This document shows, one piece after another, positions 44,942 to 53,596 of a stretch of 64,000 bases of DNA. The notes below the pieces were generated by a model that searched no databases, was not told the origin of the DNA, and was given only the letters and a program-made list of their open reading frames with translations. The DNA comes from Microvirga sp. VF16. Its GTDB lineage: Bacteria > Pseudomonadota > Alphaproteobacteria > Rhizobiales > Beijerinckiaceae. Location: the NCBI RefSeq assembly GCF_016864375.1, contig NZ_CP069354.1, positions 744,001 through 808,000 of the forward strand. Reading direction: 5' to 3'. Position 1 is the stretch's first letter. Each line of letters opens with the position of its first letter. The translations under genes and the position numbers were made by a program.

Positions 44942-45018
44942 GAAAAGCGGGTCCACTTTTCACTGGCGTGGCCCTTCGGGTCGCTGATGCGGACCTGCGG
45001 TTCCGCACGTCGCGCTAG
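44942..45018. repeat. Dispersed intergenic repeat supplying the fliG stop codon
   Basis: GAAAAG...CTTTTC arms (44942-44961), then TGGCCCTTCGGGTC (44969-44982) and a CCGCACG...GCGCTAG end. The last part matches the copy at 13031-13059. The CTAG contains the TAG stop of fliG (45015-45017, minus strand). Confidence 0.6.
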
Positions 45019-46043
45019 AAGTAGGCTTCATCCTCGGTTTCTGAGTTGATGACGATCTCCCCTCGACCGGCCATCTCCAGCGCGAGATCCGTAATGGTAC
45101 GTCTGGCCTCTGCGATGTCTCGGTGGGCGGATGGCTCCTTGCTGTTGAGCTCGTGCTCGATCATACGGCGAACGCGCGATGAGAGAGCGGTCAGGACGAC
45201 CTTGCGGAAATCGTCGTTCGTACCCTTCAGAGCCAGGACGACACGATCCGGAGGCACTTGGTCGAAGAGGGTGGTGCGATCCTTCGGCGTCAGCTTCACG
45301 ATATCGTCGAAGGTGAAGAGCAGACCTCTGAGGATCTCGGCCGATTTCGGGCGCACGGACGAGAGGCTGGTCAGGACATCCTCCATATGGTCCCGTTCCA
45401 TCTTGTTGATGATGTCGGCGATCTTCGCGTGCGTGTCGGCCCCGGCGTTCTTTGAGAAGTTCGCCATGAAGTCCTCATGCAACGTCTTCTCGATGTTCTT
45501 CATCGTCTCGTCGACGATGGGTTTCATGCTCAGCATGCGCCGCATAAGATTGTTCCGCAGCGGCTGCGGCAACTGCGTCATGACCTTCGCGGCGCAGGAC
45601 GGCTTCACCTTCGACAGGATGAGAGCCGCTGTCTGCGGGTGCTCCTTCATGAGATAGGAGGCAATCGCACTTTCACTGACGGTCGATATACGCTCCCAGA
45701 TGCTTCTGTTCGCGTTTCCGACGACCTCGCTCATGATGCTGGCGATCTGCTCAGGGCTCAGAATTCCCGTCAGCAGCTTTTCGATATGGGCCGCACCGCC
45801 GACCAGGTCCGCGCCGTCGGTGAAGTTCGATGCGAACTCCTCAACCAATTGCTCGATCTGGGTCGGGGATACCGGTCCAAGTTGAGCGGCGGATTTGGTG
45901 ACAAGGCGAATCTCCTCCTCGCTGAAGTGCTTGAGGATCCTGCTTGCGGCAGGCTTTCCCATAGCAAAGAGGAGGGTTGCGACGCGCTCAGGTCCTTTCA
46001 GGACCTTTGTGCCATTCGCCTTCATGGGAACGTGAGCGACCAT
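45015..46043 (-). CDS. fliG: Flagellar motor switch protein FliG
   Basis: 342 residues. N-terminal FliF-binding region (GPERVATLLFAMGKPAASRI), the middle domain with EHPQTAALILSKVKPSCAAK, and the C-terminal torque domain with FTFDDIVKLTPKDRTTLF and charged helix LSSRVRRMIEHELNS. FliG links the MS ring to the C ring and contacts MotA. The start may be ATG 46043 or ATG 46025. It follows fliN by 14 bases. FliF, its partner, is encoded elsewhere in the cluster. Confidence 0.95.
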   Translation of the reverse strand: MVAHVPMKANGTKVLKGPERVATLLFAMGKPAASRILKHFSEEEIRLVTKSAAQLGPVSPTQIEQLVEEFASNFTDGADLVGGAAHIEKLLTGILSPEQIASIMSEVVGNANRSIWERISTVSESAIASYLMKEHPQTAALILSKVKPSCAAKVMTQLPQPLRNNLMRRMLSMKPIVDETMKNIEKTLHEDFMANFSKNAGADTHAKIADIINKMERDHMEDVLTSLSSVRPKSAEILRGLLFTFDDIVKLTPKDRTTLFDQVPPDRVVLALKGTNDDFRKVVLTALSSRVRRMIEHELNSKEPSAHRDIAEARRTITDLALEMAGRGEIVINSETEDEAYF

Positions 46044-46057
46044 GTCGTGAAACCAAC

Positions 46058-46423
46058 TTAGCCGTTAAGATCGTTGGTAGGAGGACCGACAATTTCGGTC
46101 AGTGAGATGCCAAATCGGGAATTGTCGTCTTCGACAACGACGACTTCACCGCGGGCGATGATGCGTCCATTCACGACGACATCGACCGGTTCGCCGACCC
46201 TGTGATCGAGGGGCACGATCGCGCCTCGCCCGAGCTTCATCAGATTGGCAACAGGCATCGTTGCGGAACCGAGGACAACCTGGATCGTGACTGGAATGCG
46301 CAGGATCGAGTCGAGATTCTTTCCGCCACCCAGCTTGTCGTCGTGCAGAGAGGAGCCTTCAAAGGCGTTCTCCTGCTGCCACACTGCCTTGTCCTGGGGT
46401 TTGGGCTCGAAGGGATTCGTCAT
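46058..46423 (-). CDS. fliN: Flagellar motor switch protein FliN
   Basis: 121 residues; C-terminal SpoA domain with RIPVTIQVVLGSATMPVANL, MKLGRGAIVPLDHRVGEPVD and VNGRIIARGEVVVVEDDNSR. The N-terminal 40 residues are polar. It forms the base of the C ring with FliM. It lies between the DUF6468-like gene and fliG on the minus strand. Confidence 0.94.
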   Translation of the reverse strand: MTNPFEPKPQDKAVWQQENAFEGSSLHDDKLGGGKNLDSILRIPVTIQVVLGSATMPVANLMKLGRGAIVPLDHRVGEPVDVVVNGRIIARGEVVVVEDDNSRFGISLTEIVGPPTNDLNG

Positions 46424-46434
46424 CGGATTGGGCC

Positions 46435-46749
46435 TTATGAGTGAGATGTGCCGGAGTATGACTGCCTTTGCAGGCGTGCCTCTTGAGTGAGGTGCTCAAG
46501 CCGCGTGGCGATGGCCTGGGCTTCCTCGATGCGCTGACTGAGAAGAACGAGGGTCTCCTTTCCCTCCGCGCCGAAGCTCGCCACGGCGTTTTGGGCGGTC
46601 ATCAGCGCAACTCCGGTTTTGTCGAAGATCTGCTGATACTCGGCATGGTAGCGATCAAGCCTCTTAAGCTTTCGATACATGACCGCGACCATGACGGCAG
46701 TCGTCACGAGAGCAAGGAACAGGATTGCGTTAGCGAGGGAGGACATCAT
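46435..46749 (-). CDS. Small membrane coiled-coil protein, DUF6468-like
   Basis: 104 residues from the ATG at 46749, which overlaps the fliM 3' end out of frame. One membrane segment (about 5-25), then a basic YRKLKRLDRYH and a helical, coiled-coil-like tail (QRIEEAQAIATRLEHLTQE). This layout and place resemble DUF6468 proteins found in alphaproteobacterial flagellar clusters; the match is from memory of the pattern. An inner-membrane role near the C ring or stator is inferred. Confidence 0.6.
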   Translation of the reverse strand: MMSSLANAILFLALVTTAVMVAVMYRKLKRLDRYHAEYQQIFDKTGVALMTAQNAVASFGAEGKETLVLLSQRIEEAQAIATRLEHLTQEARLQRQSYSGTSHS

Positions 46750-47662
46750 CCAGAAACTCTTTTTCCTGGTCGATGAGTTCATCGACCTTCAGAACATATG
46801 ATCCCTCCGACTGCCCGATATGACACCAGAAGAGACCCTGCTGATTGCTTTCAAGCTTGACGCGGCTGCGCGGGGTTGCCTGCAGTTCGATGACGTCTCC
46901 GATCTTGAGATCGGCGATCTCGCCGAGTGACAGGAAGCGTTCTTCGAGAACCGCCTTGAGCGTGACCTCGGTCTTCTTCACTTCCGTGGCGATTTGCTTC
47001 ATCCACCGCGGGTCGCGGCCTGACGATTCGCCGGTCACCACATGGGAGAGGGCTTTCCGCATCGGGTTGAGAACCGATTGCGGAATGATGACGAACATTT
47101 CGCCGCCGCGGTTGAGCGCCTGGAGAAGGAACTTGGCTGCGACAGCCTGATTATTCCGCCGCCCGATGACGGCAAAGTCCATACGGGTCTCGATGCGCTC
47201 GAGCTTGAATTTCGTGTCGACGATCAGCGAGAATGATGCCTGCAGAGCCTTGGCGACCTGCTCGAAGAGCGTTTGAGCCATCCTGAGCTCGATGTTCGAG
47301 AAGCCCCGCGCTTCCTCCACCGGCGGTTCTGAGCCATCGGAGCCGAAGAGCACCTCCACCATCGTGTAGATGAAATCACGGTCGAAACCGATCAGGATAT
47401 GGCTGTCCCATTCCGGAGCATGAAAAATCCCCGCGACGGCGTTCGCTTCGTACATCTCCAGGATTTCGGTGATGCGTCCGCTCTCGAGCCCGCTGAGCGA
47501 GTAGTACATGGGCGATGCCGCCATGTGGCGCAGGTGCTCGGCGCAACTGGTCGACATGCGGTCGAAGATCACATGAAGCATCGGCAGGCGATCGAGAGAG
47601 AGGCCTGCGGCATCCAGAAGCATGTCGCGAATGTCGGTGGCGCTTTGTGCTCCGCTCATCAT
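46730..47662 (-). CDS. fliM: Flagellar motor switch protein FliM
   Basis: 310 residues from ATG 47662, overlapping the motA stop (TGATG). The CheC-like middle domain (about 40-215) includes FHAPEWDSHILIGFDRDFIY and FSNIELRMAQTLFEQV; the C-terminal SpoA domain is about 225-305. The usual N-terminal CheY-binding motif (LSQ-EIDALL type) is not evident: the start reads SGAQSATDIRDMLLDAAG, at best a degenerate form. It binds FliG and FliN, and phospho-CheY. It is in the minus-strand motA block. Confidence 0.92.
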   Translation of the reverse strand: MMSGAQSATDIRDMLLDAAGLSLDRLPMLHVIFDRMSTSCAEHLRHMAASPMYYSLSGLESGRITEILEMYEANAVAGIFHAPEWDSHILIGFDRDFIYTMVEVLFGSDGSEPPVEEARGFSNIELRMAQTLFEQVAKALQASFSLIVDTKFKLERIETRMDFAVIGRRNNQAVAAKFLLQALNRGGEMFVIIPQSVLNPMRKALSHVVTGESSGRDPRWMKQIATEVKKTEVTLKAVLEERFLSLGEIADLKIGDVIELQATPRSRVKLESNQQGLFWCHIGQSEGSYVLKVDELIDQEKEFLDDVLPR

Positions 47663-48543
47663 CACGCGGCCTCTTTCAGGTCTTCGGAACGGCCACCGGT
47701 CGTCGTCGCGGTTTCAACTTCGTCGATGGTCGGGCGATACTCCACGGAGATGCCCTTACGGCCATGTTCCACGGCGATCTGGGGGAGGGCGCCGTTCATG
47801 TAGGCGATGAGAGCCTGCTTGACGATGACATAGACGCGGGTCTGTTTTTCGCGAGTCGACTTTACCTTGTTCGCTAGCGGCGACAGGAATGCGTAGGAGA
47901 TGAAGATGCCGACGAAGGTTCCGACTAGCGCGGAAGCAATCAATCCACCCAGAATCGCGGGTGATTGATCGATGGCGCCCAGAGCCTTCACGATTCCCAG
48001 CACGGCTGCAACGATGCCGAGGGCCGGAAGCGCCTCCGAGACGGTATTGATGGAATAATAGGGCTTCAGGCGATCACGCTTGAGAGTCCCGATTTCCTCT
48101 TCCATGAGAGCCTCGATCTCATGAGGGCGCGCATTGCCGATGATGATCAGCCGTGCGTAGTCGCAGATGAAGAGCGTGAGGTCCTTATCCTTGAGAACGT
48201 TCGGAAAAGCCTTGAAGATCTCCGATTCTTCGGGCTGATCAATATGGCCTTCGACCTCGTTGCGGGGCTTGTTCTTCAGTTCCCGCATGAGGGCATAAAG
48301 AAGCCCCAGGATTGAAAGGTAATGATCTCTCTTAGGGACGGTGCCGGAAATCGCCTCGCGCGCGGCCCGACCCGTGTCCTTCACCAGAGACATGGGGTTC
48401 GCGATGATGAATGTGCCGATCGCGATGCCGCAGATGATCACGTATTCCCAAGGCTGCCAAATAACAGCCAGGTGACCGCCCATGGCGACATAGCCGCTCA
48501 CGAGCGAGCCAATGGCGACTGCCAATCCGATCAAAACGCCCAA
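47662..48543 (-). CDS. motA: Motor stator protein MotA
   Basis: 293 residues if started at the TTG at 48543, which has AAGGG nine bases upstream and places the first membrane segment (VLIGLAVAIGSLVSGYVAMG) at the N terminus as in other MotA; the longer frame from 48639 adds unrelated residues. Hallmarks: the cytosolic loop with the conserved ARPHEIEALMEEEI and the TM3-TM4 hairpin LPALGIVAAVLGIVKALGAI with GTFVGIFISYAF. It forms the proton channel with MotB. First gene of the minus-strand block. Confidence 0.93.
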   Translation of the reverse strand: MGVLIGLAVAIGSLVSGYVAMGGHLAVIWQPWEYVIICGIAIGTFIIANPMSLVKDTGRAAREAISGTVPKRDHYLSILGLLYALMRELKNKPRNEVEGHIDQPEESEIFKAFPNVLKDKDLTLFICDYARLIIIGNARPHEIEALMEEEIGTLKRDRLKPYYSINTVSEALPALGIVAAVLGIVKALGAIDQSPAILGGLIASALVGTFVGIFISYAFLSPLANKVKSTREKQTRVYVIVKQALIAYMNGALPQIAVEHGRKGISVEYRPTIDEVETATTTGGRSEDLKEAA

Positions 48544-48744
48544 AGTTGTGGTCCCTTTTGTGAAAGTCCAACCTGTTGAGGATGTCTTAAGCGCGGAGGC
48601 TTGCGCGAAGCTGGAAACAGGGGAGCAAGCCTCGTGCAAGGCTGTTCGATTACCCCTCGGCCAGCTTCATGCGGCAGACAGATGTCGCGCCATCAGGGCC
48701 GGCCTCGCAGGCTGCCCTCATGAGAGAAAGGCCGGAGTTCCTCG

Positions 48745-49470
48745 ATGCAATCTTCGCTTTATGTTGCGCTGTCCGCCCAGGTGGCCATGGAAAAGCGCCT
48801 CAACACGATTGCGAACAATGTTGCAAACATGAACACGGGCGGATTCCGGGCGGACGAGGTGAAGTTTGAGGAAATTCTCTCGCTCGCAGCGAAGGAGAAC
48901 GTGTCCTTCGCGTCCTCCGGGCAAAACTTCGTGTCGCGGCGGACCGGCCCTATCACCAAGACCGACAATCCGCTCGATGTCGCCATTCAGGGAGAGGCCT
49001 GGTTCGCCTTCAATGGCCCCAATGGAACGGTCTATACCCGGGATGGCCGCTTCAAGATGAACGAGAACGGCGATCTTCTGACCGTCGAAGGCTATCAGGT
49101 TCTTGACGCCGGCGGCGCACCCATTGCCCTCGATCCCACGGCAGGTTCTCCGACCGTCAGCCGTGACGGCACAATCATGCAGGGAACCAACCAGGTTGGA
49201 GCGATCGGTCTCTTCAATCTGAGAAATGACAGCAAGCTCAGCCGCTTCGGAAATTCTGGTGTCATATCCAACATTCCGGGTGAAGTCGTTCAGGACTTCA
49301 ACTCTACCGGAGTTCAGCAGGGTTTCAGCGAAGGATCGAACGTCAATCCCGTTCTGGAGATGACGAAGATGATCGCGGTTCAGAGAAATTTCGATAGCGC
49401 GGCGACGACGATCCAGGAAAGCGAGTCGACCCTCATGGATGCCATCCGGACCCTTGGTCCCAGCTCCTGA
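48745..49470 (+). CDS. flgF: Flagellar rod protein FlgF
   Basis: 241 residues. N-terminal motif MEKRLNTIANNVANMNTGGF and C-terminal NPVLEMTKMIAVQRNFDSAA. The middle (NPLDVAIQGEAWFAFN) is typical of FlgF. It is a proximal rod subunit. GGAG lies seven bases before the ATG. It is divergent from motA across about 200 bases, and overlaps fliI (TGATGA). Confidence 0.92.
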   Translation: MQSSLYVALSAQVAMEKRLNTIANNVANMNTGGFRADEVKFEEILSLAAKENVSFASSGQNFVSRRTGPITKTDNPLDVAIQGEAWFAFNGPNGTVYTRDGRFKMNENGDLLTVEGYQVLDAGGAPIALDPTAGSPTVSRDGTIMQGTNQVGAIGLFNLRNDSKLSRFGNSGVISNIPGEVVQDFNSTGVQQGFSEGSNVNPVLEMTKMIAVQRNFDSAATTIQESESTLMDAIRTLGPSS

Positions 49471-50801
49471 TGACAGCGATGAATGCTCTCCAAAAGCTTG
49501 AAGAATTCGTTCTGACCGAAGCCCTCGGTCGGCGGAAGATTCAGATCAGCGGGACCATCCGCGAGGTGAATCCCAGCTATTACCGGGTCTCGGGATTGTC
49601 GCAGTTCGTGAAGCTCGGGGACCGCGTCGGGTTTGCAGCTCAAGGAAAGACGCAGACCGGAGAGGTCGTTCGCATCGATGACGGCGGCATTACCGTCAAA
49701 CCCTTCAATGGGCGCATCGAGACCGGTATCGGAACGCCCGCCTTCATTGTGAGCGATACCGGCTTGAGCCCCGATCACAGCTGGCGGGGGCGGGTCATCA
49801 ATGCTCTCGGCGAGCCGTTGGATGATCTGGGACCTCTCATTCCGGGTCACAAGCCGGTACAGAACGACGCCGAGCCACCGTCCGCCATGACGAGAGCGAG
49901 GGTCAAGACGCCTCTGAAAACCGGTGTCAAAGCCATCGACCTGTTCACGCCGATCTGCCAGGGGCAGCGCATCGGCATTTTCGCGGGTTCCGGCGTCGGC
50001 AAGTCCACGCTACTGACGATGCTTGCCAAGTGCGAGGGCTTTGACACGATCGTCGTCGCTCTGGTCGGGGAGCGCGGCCGCGAGGTGCGGGAGTTCCTGG
50101 AAGGGCCCATTCACGCGAACCTGCATAAATCGGTCATGGTGGTGTCGACCGGGGACGAGAGTCCGATGATGCGGCGCCAGGCTCCGAGAACGGCGGTGGC
50201 ACTCGCCGAATACTTCCGCGATTGCGGCGATTCGGTTCTGCTCATCGTCGATTCCGTGACGCGTTACGCTCATGCCGCCCGCGACGTGGCCCTGGCGGCC
50301 GGAGAACCGGCGGTCGCCCGTGGCTATACTCCTAGCGTCTTCAGCGACCTGCCCCGTCTGCTGGAACGGGCGGGGCCTGGGGCGGAGGGAAAAGGCTCCA
50401 TCACGGGCATCTTCTCCGTCCTCATCGACGGTGACGATCACAACGACCCTGTCGCCGACAATATTCGCGGAACGCTCGACGGTCACATCGTTCTGGACCG
50501 CTCGATCGCGGATCAGGGGCGGTATCCGGCCATCAATGTCCTGGGATCGATTTCGCGTCTGGCCGATCATGTCTGGTCCCCGGATCAGAAGGAACTCGTG
50601 CGTCGCCTTCGCGGGATGATCGCCCGCTTCGAGGATACGCGGGATCTCCGATTGATGGGCGGTTATCACCCGGGCAACGATCAGGAGCTCGACCAGGCGG
50701 TCGTGCTCGTCCCGAAGATCTACGAAGCGCTTCGGCAGGATCCGTCCATGCCTGCCAGCCGTGATGCCTTCATGGATCTGGCGCAGGCCCTCAAGCAATA
50801 G
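49470..50801 (+). CDS. fliI: Flagellar export ATPase FliI
   Basis: 443 residues. Beta-barrel N domain, then the ATPase core with Walker A GIFAGSGVGKSTLL near residue 172, Walker B LLIVDSVTRYAHAARDVALA, and the GSITGIFSVLIDGDDHNDPV block. It powers delivery of export substrates with FliH and FliJ. The ATG shares bases with the flgF stop. A 96-base gap leads to flgE. Confidence 0.96.
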   Translation: MTAMNALQKLEEFVLTEALGRRKIQISGTIREVNPSYYRVSGLSQFVKLGDRVGFAAQGKTQTGEVVRIDDGGITVKPFNGRIETGIGTPAFIVSDTGLSPDHSWRGRVINALGEPLDDLGPLIPGHKPVQNDAEPPSAMTRARVKTPLKTGVKAIDLFTPICQGQRIGIFAGSGVGKSTLLTMLAKCEGFDTIVVALVGERGREVREFLEGPIHANLHKSVMVVSTGDESPMMRRQAPRTAVALAEYFRDCGDSVLLIVDSVTRYAHAARDVALAAGEPAVARGYTPSVFSDLPRLLERAGPGAEGKGSITGIFSVLIDGDDHNDPVADNIRGTLDGHIVLDRSIADQGRYPAINVLGSISRLADHVWSPDQKELVRRLRGMIARFEDTRDLRLMGGYHPGNDQELDQAVVLVPKIYEALRQDPSMPASRDAFMDLAQALKQ

Positions 50802-50897
50802 AGTTGTTCACGTCTCGCAGCATTGACCCTGGATCGGAATACAGCCTCGCACAAGCGTCATGGTGTTAGGTCCAGTTTGAAACCGTAGGAGCTTCAG

Positions 50898-52097
50898 ATG
50901 AGTCTTTATGGCGTTCTTCGTAGCGGCGTTTCTGGCATGAACGCACAGTCGAACAAGTTGGGTACCGTTGCCGAGAACATCCAGAACTCGAGCACGAATG
51001 GGTACAAGCGCGCTTCGACGGAGTTCTCATCCCTTATTCTTCCTTCAAGCGAAGGCAACTACAATTCCGGTTCGGTCACCAGCAGGGTTCGCTACACGAT
51101 CGCCGATCAAGGCCCCATTGCTTACACGACGTCGGCGTCGGATCTGGCGATTTCGGGTAACGGCTTCTTCGTGGTGAGCGACCCAAGCGGATCCCCCTAC
51201 CTGACGCGCGCCGGCAACTTCGTCAAGGACGGGCGGACGGGCAATCTTGTCAACGCATCCGGGTTCACCCTGATGGGCTACAAGTTGGGAGCGGGAGCCG
51301 TTAATCCCTCTCTGAACAGTCTCGACGGTGTCGAGCCGGTCAATATGGCTTCCTTTGCCATGCAGGCAACCGGATCGACGAAGGGAACCTTCAAGGGCAA
51401 TCTGCCGGATGGCGCACCTGTCGTTGTACTTCCAGCCGTCAGTAAGCAATCTTCGCTTCAGGTCTATGACAAGGTCGGCAATCCGATCAAGATCGACATT
51501 TCTCTGTCGAAGATCAGCGATACTCAATGGAGCATCAGCGTTGCTAACGGAACGAGCGCTGATCCGCTGACCGGAACGACAACGATGACTCTGACCTTCG
51601 ACGCGGATGGCCAATTGACAGGACCATCCGTGCTGAACTTCGGCATCCCCGGCGGCGAACCATTTGCCCTTGATATGGCAGGCATGACGCAGTTGGCCGG
51701 CGAGTACAATGTCACGGGTGAGGCCAACGGAAATGCCCCGTCTGCGGTGAAAGATGTCGAGTTTGCCGCAGATGGCACGGTCTATGCGGTCTACGAGGAT
51801 GGAACCCGGGTTGGCGCCTATCGGATCCCCCTGGCGAATGTGTCGAGCCCGGACAACCTGAGCCCTCGTGCCGGCAACGTCTATGAGACGACTGCTGCCT
51901 CCGGCGGCTATCAGGTCGGCTTCCCGGAAACCTCCGGTTTCGGGTCCATTGCATCCGGTGCTCTCGAAGGATCGAATGTCGATATTGGCACCGAGCTCAC
52001 GGCGATGATCGAGGCGCAGACCAGCTATACGGCGAACTCGAAGGTCTTCCAGACCGGATCTGAACTGCTCGACGTCCTGATGAACTTGAAGCGGTAA
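50898..52097 (+). CDS. flgE: Flagellar hook protein FlgE
   Basis: 399 residues. N-terminal rod/hook motif MSLYGVLRSGVSGMNAQSNK, C-terminal FGSIASGALEGSNVDIGTEL and ANSKVFQTGSELLDVLMNLK. The long middle is the hook surface domain. It makes the external hook. GTAGGAG lies before the ATG. It is followed after 32 bases by flgK. Confidence 0.95.
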   Translation: MSLYGVLRSGVSGMNAQSNKLGTVAENIQNSSTNGYKRASTEFSSLILPSSEGNYNSGSVTSRVRYTIADQGPIAYTTSASDLAISGNGFFVVSDPSGSPYLTRAGNFVKDGRTGNLVNASGFTLMGYKLGAGAVNPSLNSLDGVEPVNMASFAMQATGSTKGTFKGNLPDGAPVVVLPAVSKQSSLQVYDKVGNPIKIDISLSKISDTQWSISVANGTSADPLTGTTTMTLTFDADGQLTGPSVLNFGIPGGEPFALDMAGMTQLAGEYNVTGEANGNAPSAVKDVEFAADGTVYAVYEDGTRVGAYRIPLANVSSPDNLSPRAGNVYETTAASGGYQVGFPETSGFGSIASGALEGSNVDIGTELTAMIEAQTSYTANSKVFQTGSELLDVLMNLKR

Positions 52098-52129
52098 CTC
52101 TTTCCCTTTTGCTCAAGGGTCATTGATCC

Positions 52130-53593
52130 ATGTCTCTGTCAGTAGCCTATAATACGGCGCGCTCATCGCTGCAGGCATCGCAATCGCAGATGGCGATCGT
52201 ATCCCGCAACACGTCCGGGGCCTCCGACCCGAACTATTCGCGCAAGATCGCTGCCCTCACAACGACAGGCGGGTATGCCCGCATCACGGTCCTCCGGGCC
52301 AGCGATCAGGCACTCCTGACGAAGATGTTGGAAACAACGTCCGATTCCGCCACCCAGAAGGCCCTGCTTGAAGGGTTGAAGAAGCTCAGTCAGACGGTCG
52401 GCGATACGGAATTGGATCAATCCGCCGCGGCACGGGTTGGTGCGCTGAACAGCGCGCTGCAGCAATATGCCAACGCACCCGATAATCCGGTTCTGGCACG
52501 GGGATTCGTCAAGGCTGCATCGGATCTGGCGGATACCTTGAATCAGGCCACTGCCACGATCCAATCCGTCCGCCTGGAGGCAGATGGAGGGATGGCCGGC
52601 TCGGTTGCCCGGATCAATGACCTCCTTCTCAAGTTCGAAAAGGCAAACCAGCAGGTCGTGAGCGGCTCTGCTCTTGGCGCCGACGTCAGCGACGCCATGG
52701 ACACGCGCGACGGCCTGATCGCACAGCTGTCCGAGGAGATCGGGATTACGGTCGTGCCGCGCGCCGGCAACGACATCGCGCTGTACACGGATAGTGGTGT
52801 GCCGCTGTTCGAACGTACGGCACGGCCGGTGACGTTCAATCCGACGACGGTCTACGGACCGGCCACGACAGGCGGGGATGTCTTCATCGACGGGATCCGC
52901 GTGACGGGACCGGGGGCGCTCATGCCGCTGAATTCCGGCAATCTTGTCGGATTGGCGCGCTTGCGGGACGACGTTGCGGTCACCTACCAGAAGCAGCTCG
53001 ATGAGCTCGCCCGCGGGTTGATCCAGACTTTTGCCGAGAGCGATCAGAGCGGCGCGGGAAAGCCGGATATGCCCGGCGTCTTCACTTTCGCCGGTGCCAC
53101 AGGCATTCCCTCGATGCCTGCGACGGCCGGACTTGCCGGATTGATCCGGGTCAACGATGCCATCGATCCGACAAAAGGCGGCAAGTTCGAGAATATCCGC
53201 GATGGCGGAATCAACGGCGTCGACTACGTCTACAATCCGGACGGCAATGCGAACGCCGCATTCTCCGAGCGGCTTTCCTCCCTGACGGAGGGCATGGTCG
53301 CCCAGCGTCCGTTCGATCCTAGCCTGGGCTTCGGGCCGACCGCGTCCCTGCAGGGCTTTGCTTCCCTGACCGGGAGTTGGCTGGAGGCCTCACGCCAGAG
53401 CGCAAGCCAGAGCGTCGATTATCAGACGACACTCCTCGGACATGCATCCGAAGCGCTCTCGAATGCAACCGATGTCAACATGGATGATGAAACGGCGCTC
53501 ATGCTGCAGCTGGAGAAGTCCTATTCGGCATCGGCAAAATTGCTGTCGGTCATCGACCAGATGCTCAAAACCCTCCTCAGCGTCGTAGGCTAA
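52130..53593 (+). CDS. flgK: Hook-filament junction protein FlgK (HAP1)
   Basis: 487 residues. N terminus SLSVAYNTARSSLQASQSQM with VSRNTSGASDPNYSRKIA, a motif close to the usual hook-associated NIAN form. C terminus DETALMLQLEKSYSASAKLL with VIDQMLKTLL. It caps the hook and joins it to the filament. 3 bases separate it from flgL. No fliD cap gene is seen, in line with rhizobial flagella. Confidence 0.93.
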   Translation: MSLSVAYNTARSSLQASQSQMAIVSRNTSGASDPNYSRKIAALTTTGGYARITVLRASDQALLTKMLETTSDSATQKALLEGLKKLSQTVGDTELDQSAAARVGALNSALQQYANAPDNPVLARGFVKAASDLADTLNQATATIQSVRLEADGGMAGSVARINDLLLKFEKANQQVVSGSALGADVSDAMDTRDGLIAQLSEEIGITVVPRAGNDIALYTDSGVPLFERTARPVTFNPTTVYGPATTGGDVFIDGIRVTGPGALMPLNSGNLVGLARLRDDVAVTYQKQLDELARGLIQTFAESDQSGAGKPDMPGVFTFAGATGIPSMPATAGLAGLIRVNDAIDPTKGGKFENIRDGGINGVDYVYNPDGNANAAFSERLSSLTEGMVAQRPFDPSLGFGPTASLQGFASLTGSWLEASRQSASQSVDYQTTLLGHASEALSNATDVNMDDETALMLQLEKSYSASAKLLSVIDQMLKTLLSVVG

Positions 53594-53596
53594 GCC

